Source: Cohnella fermenti (GTDB lineage: Bacteria; Bacillota; Bacilli; Paenibacillales; Paenibacillaceae). From it: a stretch of 64,000 bases of DNA. Made by a program: the position numbers and the translations under genes. The DNA lies in contig NZ_SSOB01000007.1 in the NCBI RefSeq assembly GCF_004801405.1, positions 1 through 64,000 of the forward strand. The letters run 5' to 3'. This document shows, in pieces, positions 14,689 to 23,417 of the stretch (position 1 is its first letter; the number at the start of each line of letters is the position of its first letter). The notes below the pieces were generated by a model. The model was given only the letters and a program-made list of their open reading frames with translations, made no database searches and was not told where the DNA came from.

Positions 14689-16008
14689 TTACTTTTTGCT
14701 CGCCTTTTCCCACGCCGTCTGGAATTCCTCCAGCATTTGAGCTTTGTCGATCTTCCCGGATGCCAGCTTCTGCAGCGAGGCGCCGAAATCGGCGGTGACG
14801 CCGTCGGGGAACTTCGCTTTGGTCCCGGTCAGCATCTTGCCCTCGTCCACGTAAGTCTTCAGGTCCGTTCCCAGCGCTCCGAGCTTCGCGGGATCGACCG
14901 CCATGGATTTGAAGGCCGGCACAAACTTGAATTCGTCGGAAATATAGTGTGCGCCGTCCGTCGAGAACCACTTCAGGAATTCCTTCGCTTGCTCCTTCAC
15001 CTCGGAGTCCTTGCTGATGACCCAGTATCCCGGCACCTCTGTGGAGATCTTGCCGTTCAGCTCCGCATCGTCGTTGATCGGCATCGGCATTATTCCGATA
15101 TTCATGTTCGGAGTGATCTCGTCGATCAGCAGCTGCGAGCAGTTGCATCCAGTCGTCATCGCGCCTTGACCGGTCGCGAAGGCGGTGATCTGGCCGTTGT
15201 AGTCGACCGTCAGCGGATTCCCGTAAGCGTTCGCCAGCTCCAATTCGACGTTGTTCAACCAATCCTGGTAGACGGCGTTGTCGGAGAATTTGGCCGTCCC
15301 GTTCGTTAGATCAGCCATGAATTGGTCCGGCTCGGCCTGCTTGGACATCGGATTCTCCGCGCTGAAGTTGCCAGGGTTGTACCAGGACCCGTAAGGGACG
15401 ACAAACGGCGTGATGCCGGCCACCTTCAGCTTCTCAACCGCGTCCTTCAGCTCCGTGAGCGTCGACGGCGCCTTGTCGATCCCGGCTTTCGCGAACAAAT
15501 CCTTGTTATATAAGTATCCGGTGCCCATGACAGACATCGGGAAGCCGTACAGCTTGCCATCGAAGGTCGCCCCCGGCTTGGCGGTGTCGACCATATCCGA
15601 CACCCACGGCTCGTTCGATAAGTCCTCCAGATGCTCGACCCACGTGCTCATGCCGTTAAAGCCGGTCATAGCGAACAGGTCGGGCATTTCCTTGGCGGCA
15701 AACTTCGTTTTGAGCGAGGTATAGTAGGTGTCTGTGACCTGACTGGCGATTTCAAGCGTGACTCCGGGATGGGTCGCTTCATAGTCCTTCTTGAGCAGAT
15801 TGAACGCTTCGGCGGTCTCGACCGAGCTGCTGAAGATGTTGAGCGTCACCGGCTCGACAGGAGCCGCTGCAGACTCGGAAGCGCTGGCAGACGCGCTCGG
15901 CGAAACAGCTCCCTCACCGACAGTGTCGTTTCCGTTTCCGTTGCCGCAACCAGCCAGCAATAGCACACTCATCACCGTAGACATTGCATACATGGACCTC
16001 TTTTTCAT
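14689..16008 (-). CDS. carbohydrate ABC transporter substrate-binding lipoprotein
   Basis: Extracellular sugar-binding lipoprotein of 439 aa, family 1 type SBP. Signal peptide with lipobox L-A-G-C (Cys21), then a Gly/Asn/Ser-rich linker, then the SBP fold starting T-L-N-I-F-S-S-S. Landmarks are M-T-G-F-N-G-M-S-T-W, F-P-M-S-V-M-G-T-G-Y-L-Y-N-K-D-L-F (the usual hinge strand) and F-A-T-G-Q-G-A-M. It delivers a sugar to the two permeases encoded upstream on the same strand (16128-17842). ATG 16008 has GGTGGAG 6 bases upstream. No ATPase gene is nearby, as is usual where a shared MsmX-type ATPase is used. Confidence 0.9.
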   Translation of the reverse strand: MKKRSMYAMSTVMSVLLLAGCGNGNGNDTVGEGAVSPSASASASESAAAPVEPVTLNIFSSSVETAEAFNLLKKDYEATHPGVTLEIASQVTDTYYTSLKTKFAAKEMPDLFAMTGFNGMSTWVEHLEDLSNEPWVSDMVDTAKPGATFDGKLYGFPMSVMGTGYLYNKDLFAKAGIDKAPSTLTELKDAVEKLKVAGITPFVVPYGSWYNPGNFSAENPMSKQAEPDQFMADLTNGTAKFSDNAVYQDWLNNVELELANAYGNPLTVDYNGQITAFATGQGAMTTGCNCSQLLIDEITPNMNIGIMPMPINDDAELNGKISTEVPGYWVISKDSEVKEQAKEFLKWFSTDGAHYISDEFKFVPAFKSMAVDPAKLGALGTDLKTYVDEGKMLTGTKAKFPDGVTADFGASLQKLASGKIDKAQMLEEFQTAWEKASKK

Positions 16009-16127
16009 TGTTTCTCCACCCTCCACATTTGTGTGTCTCTTGCTCCCTTACATTTCAATCATCTTCCAATGTCAGCTTAATTGACACTCACGCATTTGTC
16101 CGTCGACGGGGACAATTTTGATCGGTT

Positions 16128-16967
16128 TCAGCCTTTGACCGCCCCGCCCGCTACCCCTTCTATGATGCGTCTCTGCATAAGAAGGAAGAATAGAATAGCA
16201 GGCGCTGTCCCTAGAACGAGCGCAGGCAGCGCCAGATCCCACCGGGTCAGGAACTCTCCGAAGAACGCGTTCATCGCCGTCTGGATCGTGTGAAGCTCGG
16301 ACTTGGTCAAGAGCAGATTGGGCAGTAGGAAGTCGTTCCAGAACGTGAGCGTATTGAGCAGCACGAGCGAGACCGTCATCGGCTGCAGCAGCGGAACGAC
16401 AATGCGCCAGAATACTCGAAGCGGCCCGCACCCGTCGATAATCGCCGCCTCCTCGATCTCGTACGAGATCGTCTTGACGAAGCCGTGGAACAGGAAGATA
16501 GAGAAGGACAGTCCGAGCCCCCAATACGTGAAGACGATGCCGCCGAGCGAATTGATCATGCCGAGCTCGCGAATCACCTGCACAAGCGGGAGCATCAGCG
16601 ACTGGAACGGAATGGCCATAGATGCGATAAAGAGGTAGAAAACGGCCGTATTGAACCTCGTCGGCATGCGTACCATACGATGCGCCGCAAGAGCGGAGAT
16701 GATCGTAAGACCGATATTGCTGAATACGGTGATGAGCAACGAACGGAGGAACACATCCGGGAAATTCAGCGCATTCCATGCCTTGGAGTAGTTGTTCCAG
16801 ACGAACGCGCTTGGCCAGCCGGCCGTATTCGTCAGTTGTTCGGCTACGCCCTTCACCGAATTGATCAGCAACAGGTAGAAGGGAATCAGAAACACGATCG
16901 CGACGAGCATGACCAACACTTCCGTTACTATCGCATTAAGCTTTCGCCGGCGGAACGCCCCAATCAT
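16128..16967 (-). CDS. carbohydrate ABC transporter permease, MalG-like
   Basis: Inner-membrane permease of 279 aa with six predicted transmembrane helices and the cytoplasmic EAA loop E-E-A-A-I-I-D-G-C-G at about 190, which docks the ATPase. It ends V-A-G-G-A-V-K-G, the typical C-terminus of MalG-type permeases. The start ATG overlaps the stop of the upstream permease (ATGA), so translation is coupled. Works with the MalF-like partner and the SBP encoded on either side. Confidence 0.9.
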   Translation of the reverse strand: MIGAFRRRKLNAIVTEVLVMLVAIVFLIPFYLLLINSVKGVAEQLTNTAGWPSAFVWNNYSKAWNALNFPDVFLRSLLITVFSNIGLTIISALAAHRMVRMPTRFNTAVFYLFIASMAIPFQSLMLPLVQVIRELGMINSLGGIVFTYWGLGLSFSIFLFHGFVKTISYEIEEAAIIDGCGPLRVFWRIVVPLLQPMTVSLVLLNTLTFWNDFLLPNLLLTKSELHTIQTAMNAFFGEFLTRWDLALPALVLGTAPAILFFLLMQRRIIEGVAGGAVKG

Positions 16968-17842
16968 AGCTCCACCTCCCGCTTCTTGGTGATGTAGACC
17001 TGGATGCACGTAATCAGTACGACGGCCAGGAAGAACAGCACGGCCTTGGCAGTGCCGAGGCTGTAGTTGTTATTGCTGAAAGCTTCGACGAAGATATTGA
17101 ACGCCACCGATTCCGACGACTTGAACGGCCCGCCCTTCGTGAGCGACAGGTTAAGATCGTACATCTTGTACGTCCAGCTAATCGTCAAGAATAGGCATAC
17201 CGTGATCGAAGACATCAGCATCGGCAGCTTGATCCGCAGCAGCTTCGTCAGCTCGCCGGCGCCGTCAATATCGGCCGCTTCCTCCATCTCCTTGGATATC
17301 GCCGTCATGCCCGCAATATAGATGACCATGACATAGCCGACGCCCTGCCAGACGCTGACGATGACGAGCGCCCAGAAGGCAGTCGCCTCCGAGCCCAGCC
17401 ACGGCAACTCGAAGAACGACAGTCCCGTGAGCTGACCGAACGAGGCGAAGCCCTTGGTAAAAATAAACTGCCAAATGAACCCTAACAGCAAGCCTCCGAG
17501 CACGTTGGGCATGAAATAAATCGTTCGCCACCAATTGCGGAACCGCAGCTGCTTCGTCAACAGATAAGCAAGCGCGAAGCCGAATACATTCGTTAACACC
17601 GTAATGACGATCGTGATTTGGGTCGAGAACCAGAATGCCTTCGCGAATTCTGGATCGCCCGTTAATATCGTCTTGTAGTTGGTTAACCCAACCCAGCCGA
17701 CATGGCTCGCTATGCCGTTCCAATCGGTCATGGAGTAGTACAGGCTGAGCGCGAACGGCATGACGACGATGATAACGTACATGACCAGCGCGGGGCCCAT
17801 GAATAAGCTTTGCTCCCCTAGGCTTCTAAGTCTCTTCTTCAA
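16964..17842 (-). CDS. carbohydrate ABC transporter permease, MalF-like
   Basis: Inner-membrane permease of 292 aa (six transmembrane helices; first at about 15-35, ALVMYVIIVVMPFALSLYY). The EAA loop reads M-E-E-A-A-D-I-D-G-A-G. The conserved F-M-P-N-V-L-G-G and W-Q-G-V-G-Y segments are in place. The start is TTG with AAGGAGGAGGA just upstream. It is the first transporter gene after the divergent promoter region shared with the sensor kinase at 18050, so the kinase/regulator pair probably controls it. Confidence 0.9.
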   Translation of the reverse strand: MKKRLRSLGEQSLFMGPALVMYVIIVVMPFALSLYYSMTDWNGIASHVGWVGLTNYKTILTGDPEFAKAFWFSTQITIVITVLTNVFGFALAYLLTKQLRFRNWWRTIYFMPNVLGGLLLGFIWQFIFTKGFASFGQLTGLSFFELPWLGSEATAFWALVIVSVWQGVGYVMVIYIAGMTAISKEMEEAADIDGAGELTKLLRIKLPMLMSSITVCLFLTISWTYKMYDLNLSLTKGGPFKSSESVAFNIFVEAFSNNNYSLGTAKAVLFFLAVVLITCIQVYITKKREVEL

Positions 17843-17968
17843 GAGCTCCTCCTCCTTTATCTACTAACGATAGAGGATGTTCTGGAGAATCGACACCCAC
17901 GGATATAACATAATAGGTTCATTTATATGACATATATACAAGGAATGTCGGTCAAAAATAGAATTTAT

Positions 17969-17997
17969 TTGAGAAATCGATTGACTAATGTTATAAT
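17969..17997 (+). promoter_or_regulatory. predicted SigA-type promoter of the kinase/regulator operon
   Basis: TTGAGA (17969-17974), 17-base spacer, TATAAT (17992-17997), 52 bases before the sensor kinase start in an AT-rich divergent region. Confidence 0.5.
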
Positions 17998-18049
17998 TCA
18001 TAACACTTAAATCAACCCCACAGATCCGCGTTTTCATGGAGGACCCGAC

Positions 18050-19849
18050 ATGAGATGGATCAAACAAAGCCTGCGCAGGCAACTAATGCTTCTAATTCCG
18101 TTGTCCCTTCTCATTCCCAGCTTGCTCTCCCTGTATATCAATTACCAGTTCACCAAGGATTCTCTTTACGATCAAGCGATCGAAGAGACGACCACCCTGC
18201 TGGACAGAGGATCCGATGATCTGGCCGGTTATTTGGACGACCTGAACCAGGTCTCGCTGTCGGTATACGCGGATGACGATTTCTATAATATCTTGCTCGG
18301 CAAGGCATCCACGATTGGATCCGGCGAATATTACAACAAGCTATACGATATGACTAGGGTGGTTAGAGAGATTCGCCAGATCTATCTATATCAAGCATCC
18401 AGCAATCGTTCTTTTCTGATAGTCGGCGGCTCTATGAAGCAAGGCTACGGACGAGCCGAGGCACCTCCCGCGAACCTTCAACCTTACGACTTCGTCATCC
18501 AGAACGTGCATCGGAGCGGGGACTACGGCATTCGACAGACGCCTAACCCGAAATCCGTTCCTGTCTTCACACTGCAGCGGTCGATCTACCTAGTACCTAC
18601 CGACGAGGTAGTCGGCTGGTTATCAATCGATGTCGCTCCTGACGAGTTGAACCGCATCTTCCGCAATTTGGACGGTAATTTGCCAGGAGATTTGTTCATT
18701 TATAAGCAGTCTAAGGAGGGGCTCGGCGCTGTTTTCTATGAATCCCTGCCCGAGGATGCTAATTCTTCCTTCAACGAGACCGTCATGCGCCGCTTGGTCG
18801 GCTTGTCCGACGGAGCAGGCTCCTTCGCTATGAAGGAAGACGGCTTCGACGGTCTCTTGTTCTATCGAACCGTCCAATTCGGCAATCAGAGCTTCGTAAT
18901 GGCCAAGCGAATCTCTGAGCATGCGTTGTATGCCAAGGCAGAGCGGATCACACTGATCAACTCAGGCATTGCTCTCTTCTTCCTCGCCGTCTCTATCGGC
19001 GTCGTATTGGCCGTATCGTTCAACATCTTCTCGCCGATCGGCCGCCTCATCCGGCATATGAGCCGCATACAGAACGGTCAGTTCTCCGCCACGATCAATC
19101 TTGGACAGCAGGATGAGATCGGCGCACTCGCGAACCGCTTCCAGACGATGATGGATACGATCAACGAGATGATCGAACGCGAATACGCGATCAAGATGGC
19201 GAATCAGCGCAGCGAGATCAAGGCGCTTCAGTCTCAGATCAATCCTCACTTTCTGAACAACGCGCTGCAGTCGATCGGCAGCGTGGCGCTGGAGGCCCAG
19301 ATACCGAGGGTGTATACGCTGATCTCCTCGCTTGGGCAGATGATGTACTACAACATGAGAAATAAAGAAGAGCTTGTGGCGCTTGCGGAGGAGGAAGGAT
19401 ATGCGAGGCATTATTTAATGCTTCAGGAGCAGCGGCATCAGGGGCGATTCCGCTACGAGATCGATTCCGATCCTACAGCCCGGATGCTTTTACTTCCCAA
19501 GATGACGCTTCAGCCCGTCGTAGAGAATTATTTCGAGCACAATCAGCGGATCAAGGATGGCGAGCTCGGCATATGTACCCGCTTGTACGACGGAGAATTT
19601 CATCTGATCGTTCGCGACAACGGCGCAGGGATGAGAGAAGACAAGGCCGCATGGCTGGAGGGCGATCTGAATGCAATCCGAGAGATCGGAGAATCGATCG
19701 GCGACAGCATCGGATTGCGCAATGTGATGAGCCGCCTACGCTACTACTACGGCCATGAGGTGCACATTCGGCTGCAATCGCTGAAGCCGCAGGGTTTCGC
19801 CGTCACGCTGATTATTCCGACATCACAGCTTAGGGAGGGCTCGGCATGA
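18050..19849 (+). CDS. YesM-type sensor histidine kinase
   Basis: Membrane sensor kinase of 599 aa. Transmembrane helix 1 at about 12-30, an extracytoplasmic sensor domain (about 32-300, dCache-like), helix 2 at about 305-325, HAMP (about 326-378), then the His_kinase domain with Q-S-Q-I-N-P-H-F-L-N-N-A-L-Q (His phosphorylated) and an HATPase with D-N-G-A-G-M. Compared with the usual N-P-H-F-L-Y/F-N the motif has N-N, a mild variation. It overlaps the response regulator gene by 4 bases (ATGA) and is divergent from the ABC permeases, which it presumably regulates in response to the external sugar or SBP. Confidence 0.92.
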   Translation: MRWIKQSLRRQLMLLIPLSLLIPSLLSLYINYQFTKDSLYDQAIEETTTLLDRGSDDLAGYLDDLNQVSLSVYADDDFYNILLGKASTIGSGEYYNKLYDMTRVVREIRQIYLYQASSNRSFLIVGGSMKQGYGRAEAPPANLQPYDFVIQNVHRSGDYGIRQTPNPKSVPVFTLQRSIYLVPTDEVVGWLSIDVAPDELNRIFRNLDGNLPGDLFIYKQSKEGLGAVFYESLPEDANSSFNETVMRRLVGLSDGAGSFAMKEDGFDGLLFYRTVQFGNQSFVMAKRISEHALYAKAERITLINSGIALFFLAVSIGVVLAVSFNIFSPIGRLIRHMSRIQNGQFSATINLGQQDEIGALANRFQTMMDTINEMIEREYAIKMANQRSEIKALQSQINPHFLNNALQSIGSVALEAQIPRVYTLISSLGQMMYYNMRNKEELVALAEEEGYARHYLMLQEQRHQGRFRYEIDSDPTARMLLLPKMTLQPVVENYFEHNQRIKDGELGICTRLYDGEFHLIVRDNGAGMREDKAAWLEGDLNAIREIGESIGDSIGLRNVMSRLRYYYGHEVHIRLQSLKPQGFAVTLIIPTSQLREGSA

Positions 19850-21468
19850 AGGCATTGATCGTAGACGACGAACAGCATGTACGGACTTCAATTCGGCTGC
19901 TAGCCGACTGGTCGGCGCTTGGCATCGACGAAGTGCTGGAAGCCGAGGACGGCAAATCCGCGCTGGAGCATGTGCGGGACCATGCACCCGATATCATCGT
20001 CACCGATATTATGATGCCTCTATTGAACGGTATCGAGCTGATGGAACGGGTCCAGGCGCAGTCCCCACGCCGTCACAAGATTATCGTCGTCAGCGGCTAC
20101 AATGACTTCGAATGGATCCGGCATGCGATGAGGCACGGCGGTATCGATTATTTGCTGAAGCCGCTCGACCAGCGTCAGCTGCAGGAGGCGCTGGCGCGAG
20201 CGGTCGAATACTGCCGTGCCGACAGGTTGGCGGACGCAGACGGACGGCTCGCGCTTGAGATGAATGAGCTCAAGCAGCTTTATCGCGACAAGGCGCTATC
20301 CGAGTTGCTCGTGAAGGCCGGCGTTCCCGTCCTGCGCGAGCAGCTCGCCCGCGCGATGCCTGACCTGGCGCATGCGGCGACGGGGCGGCTCGCGGTTGTT
20401 CGGTTCGCCGCCTGGGAGCACTGGGCTTCGCCGCCGGACGGAACCGATCCAGATGCACTGGCCTCACGCTGGCTGACTAGGCTGGAAGGATTACTGCCTG
20501 CGGGAGCGGTCGCCTTTCGCAACTGGGGCTCCTCTATGCCGGAGATCGCCATCCTCGTCTGGCGGGAAGGCTGCGATATGGAATTTCTGCGCGATGCGCT
20601 GCGTCGGTACGACGGTCCGGCTTCGGCAGACGGCGTGCATATTGGCATCGGGGCGAAGACGGAATTCCCGGCTTCCTTACACCGTTCCTATAGAGAAGCG
20701 GTACAGGCTCTTGCAAGGCGCAATCTGCTGAACGCGCGCTGCCGCTTCCATGAGATCGGCGAGGCAGTAGCGGAACCGCTTCGAAGGTTGTCTTTCGACC
20801 GCTTCGAAGAGAATTTTCTCACTTCGGTGCAAAGCGGCAAGCGCGAGCCGGTTCGGCAGGCGGTCAGCGAATGGTCGGCGTACTTGCGCGAATTCGACGA
20901 GCTCGGCCTGCAGCAACTTCAGCAATGGCTAGAGGAATATCGGATGGTGAAGGAGCGTTGGCTTGACAGCTTTTACGACGAACGGCCGGGGGGCGATCTT
21001 CGGCTGCTCTCCACCGCGCTTCGCCTGCATTTGAATCCGACGGGAGAACTGACACTCACTGCGTTGGAAGGGGCACTCGAGATGGATCTCCTCGCGCTTC
21101 AAGAGGCGTTTATTCAATCCCGGCAGTCCCGGCAGGTCAACGTTATGCAAGAGATTGCCCGGTTCCTCCAGGAGAATTACTGGAAGGACATTCCGCTCAA
21201 AGAGATTTCCGAGCGCTACTTCCTGAACAAGGAACACATCTCGCGCCGCTTCAAGCAGGAATTCGGCGAATCGATCACGGACTACACCAACCGCCTGCGG
21301 ATTGACAGGTCCAAGCTGCTTCTTCTCAACCCGGCCTTGAGAATCGCCGAGATCGCCGAGATGATCGGCTACCGGGACGAGAAATACTTCAGCCGCGTGT
21401 TCAAAAAATTCGAGAAAGTCCCGCCGAACCTGTATCGGGGAGCCGCCAACACGCAGTACGAGAGATAG
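19846..21468 (+). CDS. YesN-type AraC response regulator
   Basis: Cytoplasmic transcription regulator of 540 aa. Receiver domain at 1-120 with D-D-E near the N-terminus, phospho-acceptor Asp in I-I-V-T-D-I-M-M-P and the K of L-L-K-P-L; a linker domain of about 280 residues; and a C-terminal AraC double HTH (about 435-535) with I-S-E-R-Y-F-L-N-K-E-H-I-S-R-R-F-K and I-A-E-I-A-E-M-I-G-Y-R-D-E-K-Y-F-S-R-V-F. Translationally coupled to the kinase. Its targets are most likely the divergent transporter and epimerase genes. Confidence 0.93.
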   Translation: MKALIVDDEQHVRTSIRLLADWSALGIDEVLEAEDGKSALEHVRDHAPDIIVTDIMMPLLNGIELMERVQAQSPRRHKIIVVSGYNDFEWIRHAMRHGGIDYLLKPLDQRQLQEALARAVEYCRADRLADADGRLALEMNELKQLYRDKALSELLVKAGVPVLREQLARAMPDLAHAATGRLAVVRFAAWEHWASPPDGTDPDALASRWLTRLEGLLPAGAVAFRNWGSSMPEIAILVWREGCDMEFLRDALRRYDGPASADGVHIGIGAKTEFPASLHRSYREAVQALARRNLLNARCRFHEIGEAVAEPLRRLSFDRFEENFLTSVQSGKREPVRQAVSEWSAYLREFDELGLQQLQQWLEEYRMVKERWLDSFYDERPGGDLRLLSTALRLHLNPTGELTLTALEGALEMDLLALQEAFIQSRQSRQVNVMQEIARFLQENYWKDIPLKEISERYFLNKEHISRRFKQEFGESITDYTNRLRIDRSKLLLLNPALRIAEIAEMIGYRDEKYFSRVFKKFEKVPPNLYRGAANTQYER

Positions 21469-21727
21469 ATGCTCCCGCAGTATCTCGCACAGGGGTACAG
21501 GAACGCCAAATTCCACAGCACGAGCTTTACCCGGTGAGAGTCGCGTCCAAGCGTGACCGGAGAACCGCCGATAATCCGACCGCTGACGGACAACCGCGCT
21601 AGACCTTCGATTATTTGAGCGAAGGGGTCAATAAACACCAACCAGAAGGTCTCTCGTTACGTTGGCCCCAGTTCGCTGCGGCCCACCGTTTCCCGACCAT
21701 ATGGTGAATCAGGCAGCAAGTGATTTC
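21469..21727 (-). other. gap with a coding-like leftward remnant
   Basis: No intact gene. Leftward, positions about 21641 to 21480 read without stop as F-I-D-P-F-A-Q-I-I-E-G-L-A-R-L-S, then G-R-I-I-G-G-S-P-V-T-L-G-R-D-S-H-R, then L-V-L-W-N-L-A-F-L-Y-P. The composition looks protein-like, but I could not match it to a family and no start with a ribosome binding site is present. It is probably the remnant of a lost gene. Confidence 0.3.
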
Positions 21728-21770
21728 CGCTCTATAGATGTTACGCTGAACCATACCACAAGTAGGGCGA
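21728..21770. repeat. hairpin repeat, copy B
   Basis: Direct repeat of copy A (10694-10736), 38 of 43 positions identical. The outer stem is kept with one G-U pair (CGCTCTA / TAGGGCG), while the inner stem is partly lost. The two copies bracket the 11-kb sugar cluster. Confidence 0.75.
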
Positions 21771-21854
21771 CCAGGAAGCTCGATGATTTATAAAGAAATG
21801 CCAGCCCTTCAACTGACTCAAGGCTGTTTCCTACTTGTAGGAAGGTTCGGGTGC

Positions 21855-21893
21855 CGCTGACATCTCTCGAATAAGGGATGTCAGCGTTTCTTT
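21855..21893 (+). terminator. probable terminator, rightward
   Basis: Stem CGCTGACATC / GATGTCAGCG (21855-21864 / 21878-21887) followed by TTTCTTT. It lies almost 400 bases after the response regulator stop. Confidence 0.55.
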
Positions 21894-21996
21894 AAGAGAA
21901 TTCGCGTTCAATTCCAATGACAAAACCTCCTCTTTTTTTCAAGGGGCTTCGCCACATTTTTTCAACTGCTTATCAAGTCTCTTTTCGATTTTTACG

Positions 21997-22035
21997 CAAA
22001 AAAAGAGCGGGTTATCTTTTCGATAACCTGCTCTT
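21997..22035 (-). terminator. strong terminator, leftward
   Basis: A 14-bp stem AAGAGCGGGTTATC / GATAACCTGCTCTT (22003-22016 / 22022-22035, one G-U pair) followed leftward by an eight-base U-run. It ends transcription of whatever reads leftward from 22.07-23.35 kb. Confidence 0.85.
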
Positions 22036-22064
22036 GCTCTTGATTTTGGACCCTAGGCCTTAAC

Positions 22065-22315
22065 TTAATGACATTGGGTCCTGCCCAAGGTCACCGAGGT
22101 ATGCACGGGCAGATGAAGAGAGACGGGGAATTCGTACACCTGCTCCGCCTCCACGGTGAAACCTCCTGCCAAGAGAATCCGGGAGATGACCGCGTCCGAC
22201 TCGAACTTCGAGTCGTTCTGTTCCTTCAAGTAGCGCGTCATGACGTAGGCGTAGACGTCGTCGACCTGCTGCTCCACCCGGCCGCCCTGTCGAGCATTCT
22301 TTTGAACATGGACAT
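22065..22315 (-). pseudogene. possible small gene with a frameshift
   Basis: A start ATG at 22315 with GAGGAG 9 bases upstream opens M-S-M-F-K-R-M-L-D-R-A-A-G, but that frame stops after 25 codons. The neighbouring frame continues coding-like (R-V-E-Q-Q-V-D-D-V-Y-A-Y-V-M, then E-S-D-A-V-I-S-R-I-L-L-A-G-G-F) to a TAA at 22065, 30 bases before the strong leftward terminator. A single lost base near 22270 would join them into an 83-aa protein. The family is not recognised; sequencing error or real decay cannot be told apart. Confidence 0.4.
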
Positions 22316-22536
22316 TCTCGCTTCTCTCCTCTGAAGCGGTTTCATGAATGTAGCCGCACAAAGCTTCTCAGGCGGTATTCTGTCGGCGAGCAACTGGCTT
22401 CCTTGCGGAACGCCTTGACGAAGTGGTTCGCATCGGCACTTTGTGCAAACGATGCTCGTTTCGTGAATGGTAATGATCCGAGGATAAAAATATAATGAGG
22501 ACATTGGAGCGGATAAAACCCGGCCCCGACCCGACG

Positions 22537-23346
22537 TTATCGCCGAATATACGCCGAGGGTGGCTCGCCCGTCAGCTTCTTGAACAGTCTGCTGAAATAA
22601 TAGATATCTTGGAACCCGACGGACAGCGAAGCTTCCGTTACGTTGCAATCGCCGCTAAGCAGCAGGTCCTTCGCTTTATGAATGCGGATATGGTGCTGGT
22701 ACTGAATCGGGGTCATGCCGTTGATTTGCTTGAACAGCAAGCGGAAATGGGAGGAGCTGAGACCCGCGAGCTCTGCTAGCTCGTCTATCGAATAATGTTC
22801 CTTGTAATTCGTCAGGATGAGATTCGTCACTCCCTCGATCGCATTGTAATGCGCCGTTCCGCGGGCCGACCGGTCCTGTTCCTTGACGACGGCGTATACG
22901 ATGTCCATCAGAATGCTCTTGCACTTGATCGTGTACCCGCTTCTCCGGCCGCTCCAGACCAGATTTAATTCGGTGAAGACATTCGGCAATTTGTACAAGT
23001 GGGAGCTGGGCATCACATTGCCGAACCGGTCGAAGAGCTCGCGGGTTGGCTCCGTCAGGAATTCGACGTCGAACGAGACCGAATAGAATGACCAAGGGTT
23101 GTCCGCTCGGGAACGGGCAGAACGAACGAGTCCTTTCGGGAAGAACAGCAGGTCGCCTTTCCGAACGGTAATTTCGGCTCCTTCAATGACGTAGAGCGCT
23201 TCTCCATCGGTACAATACGCGATCACGTACAAATCGGGAGAGCTGAGACGATCGAACTTCCAATCCGGATTCGGGCTCCGCTCGGTGACGTGGCCGATTC
23301 TCGTAATGTGGAAGTCGTAATCGTATTGAGCGGAAATTGCCGACAT
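22537..23346 (-). CDS. AraC family transcriptional regulator with cupin sensor
   Basis: Regulator of 269 aa. Residues about 15-150 form an AraC-type cupin (A-L-Y-V-I-E-G-A-E, V-R-K-G-D-L-L-F-F-P-K-G), which binds a small sugar ligand. The C-terminal double HTH (about 165-265) carries S-I-D-E-L-A-E-L-A-G-L-S-S-S-H-F-R-L-L-F and V-G-F-Q-D-I-Y-Y-F-S-R-L-F-K-K. The GGGAGAGA site precedes the ATG. It is divergent from the SGNH/propeller/acyltransferase operon with 71 bases between start codons and probably regulates it. Confidence 0.9.
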   Translation of the reverse strand: MSAISAQYDYDFHITRIGHVTERSPNPDWKFDRLSSPDLYVIAYCTDGEALYVIEGAEITVRKGDLLFFPKGLVRSARSRADNPWSFYSVSFDVEFLTEPTRELFDRFGNVMPSSHLYKLPNVFTELNLVWSGRRSGYTIKCKSILMDIVYAVVKEQDRSARGTAHYNAIEGVTNLILTNYKEHYSIDELAELAGLSSSHFRLLFKQINGMTPIQYQHHIRIHKAKDLLLSGDCNVTEASLSVGFQDIYYFSRLFKKLTGEPPSAYIRR

Positions 23347-23417
23347 GGCTCATCTCTCCCTTGGCGTCTTTTCTTTCAGTATACCGGATTTTATCATCCT
23401 ATCGTGCAAAGGGGTTT

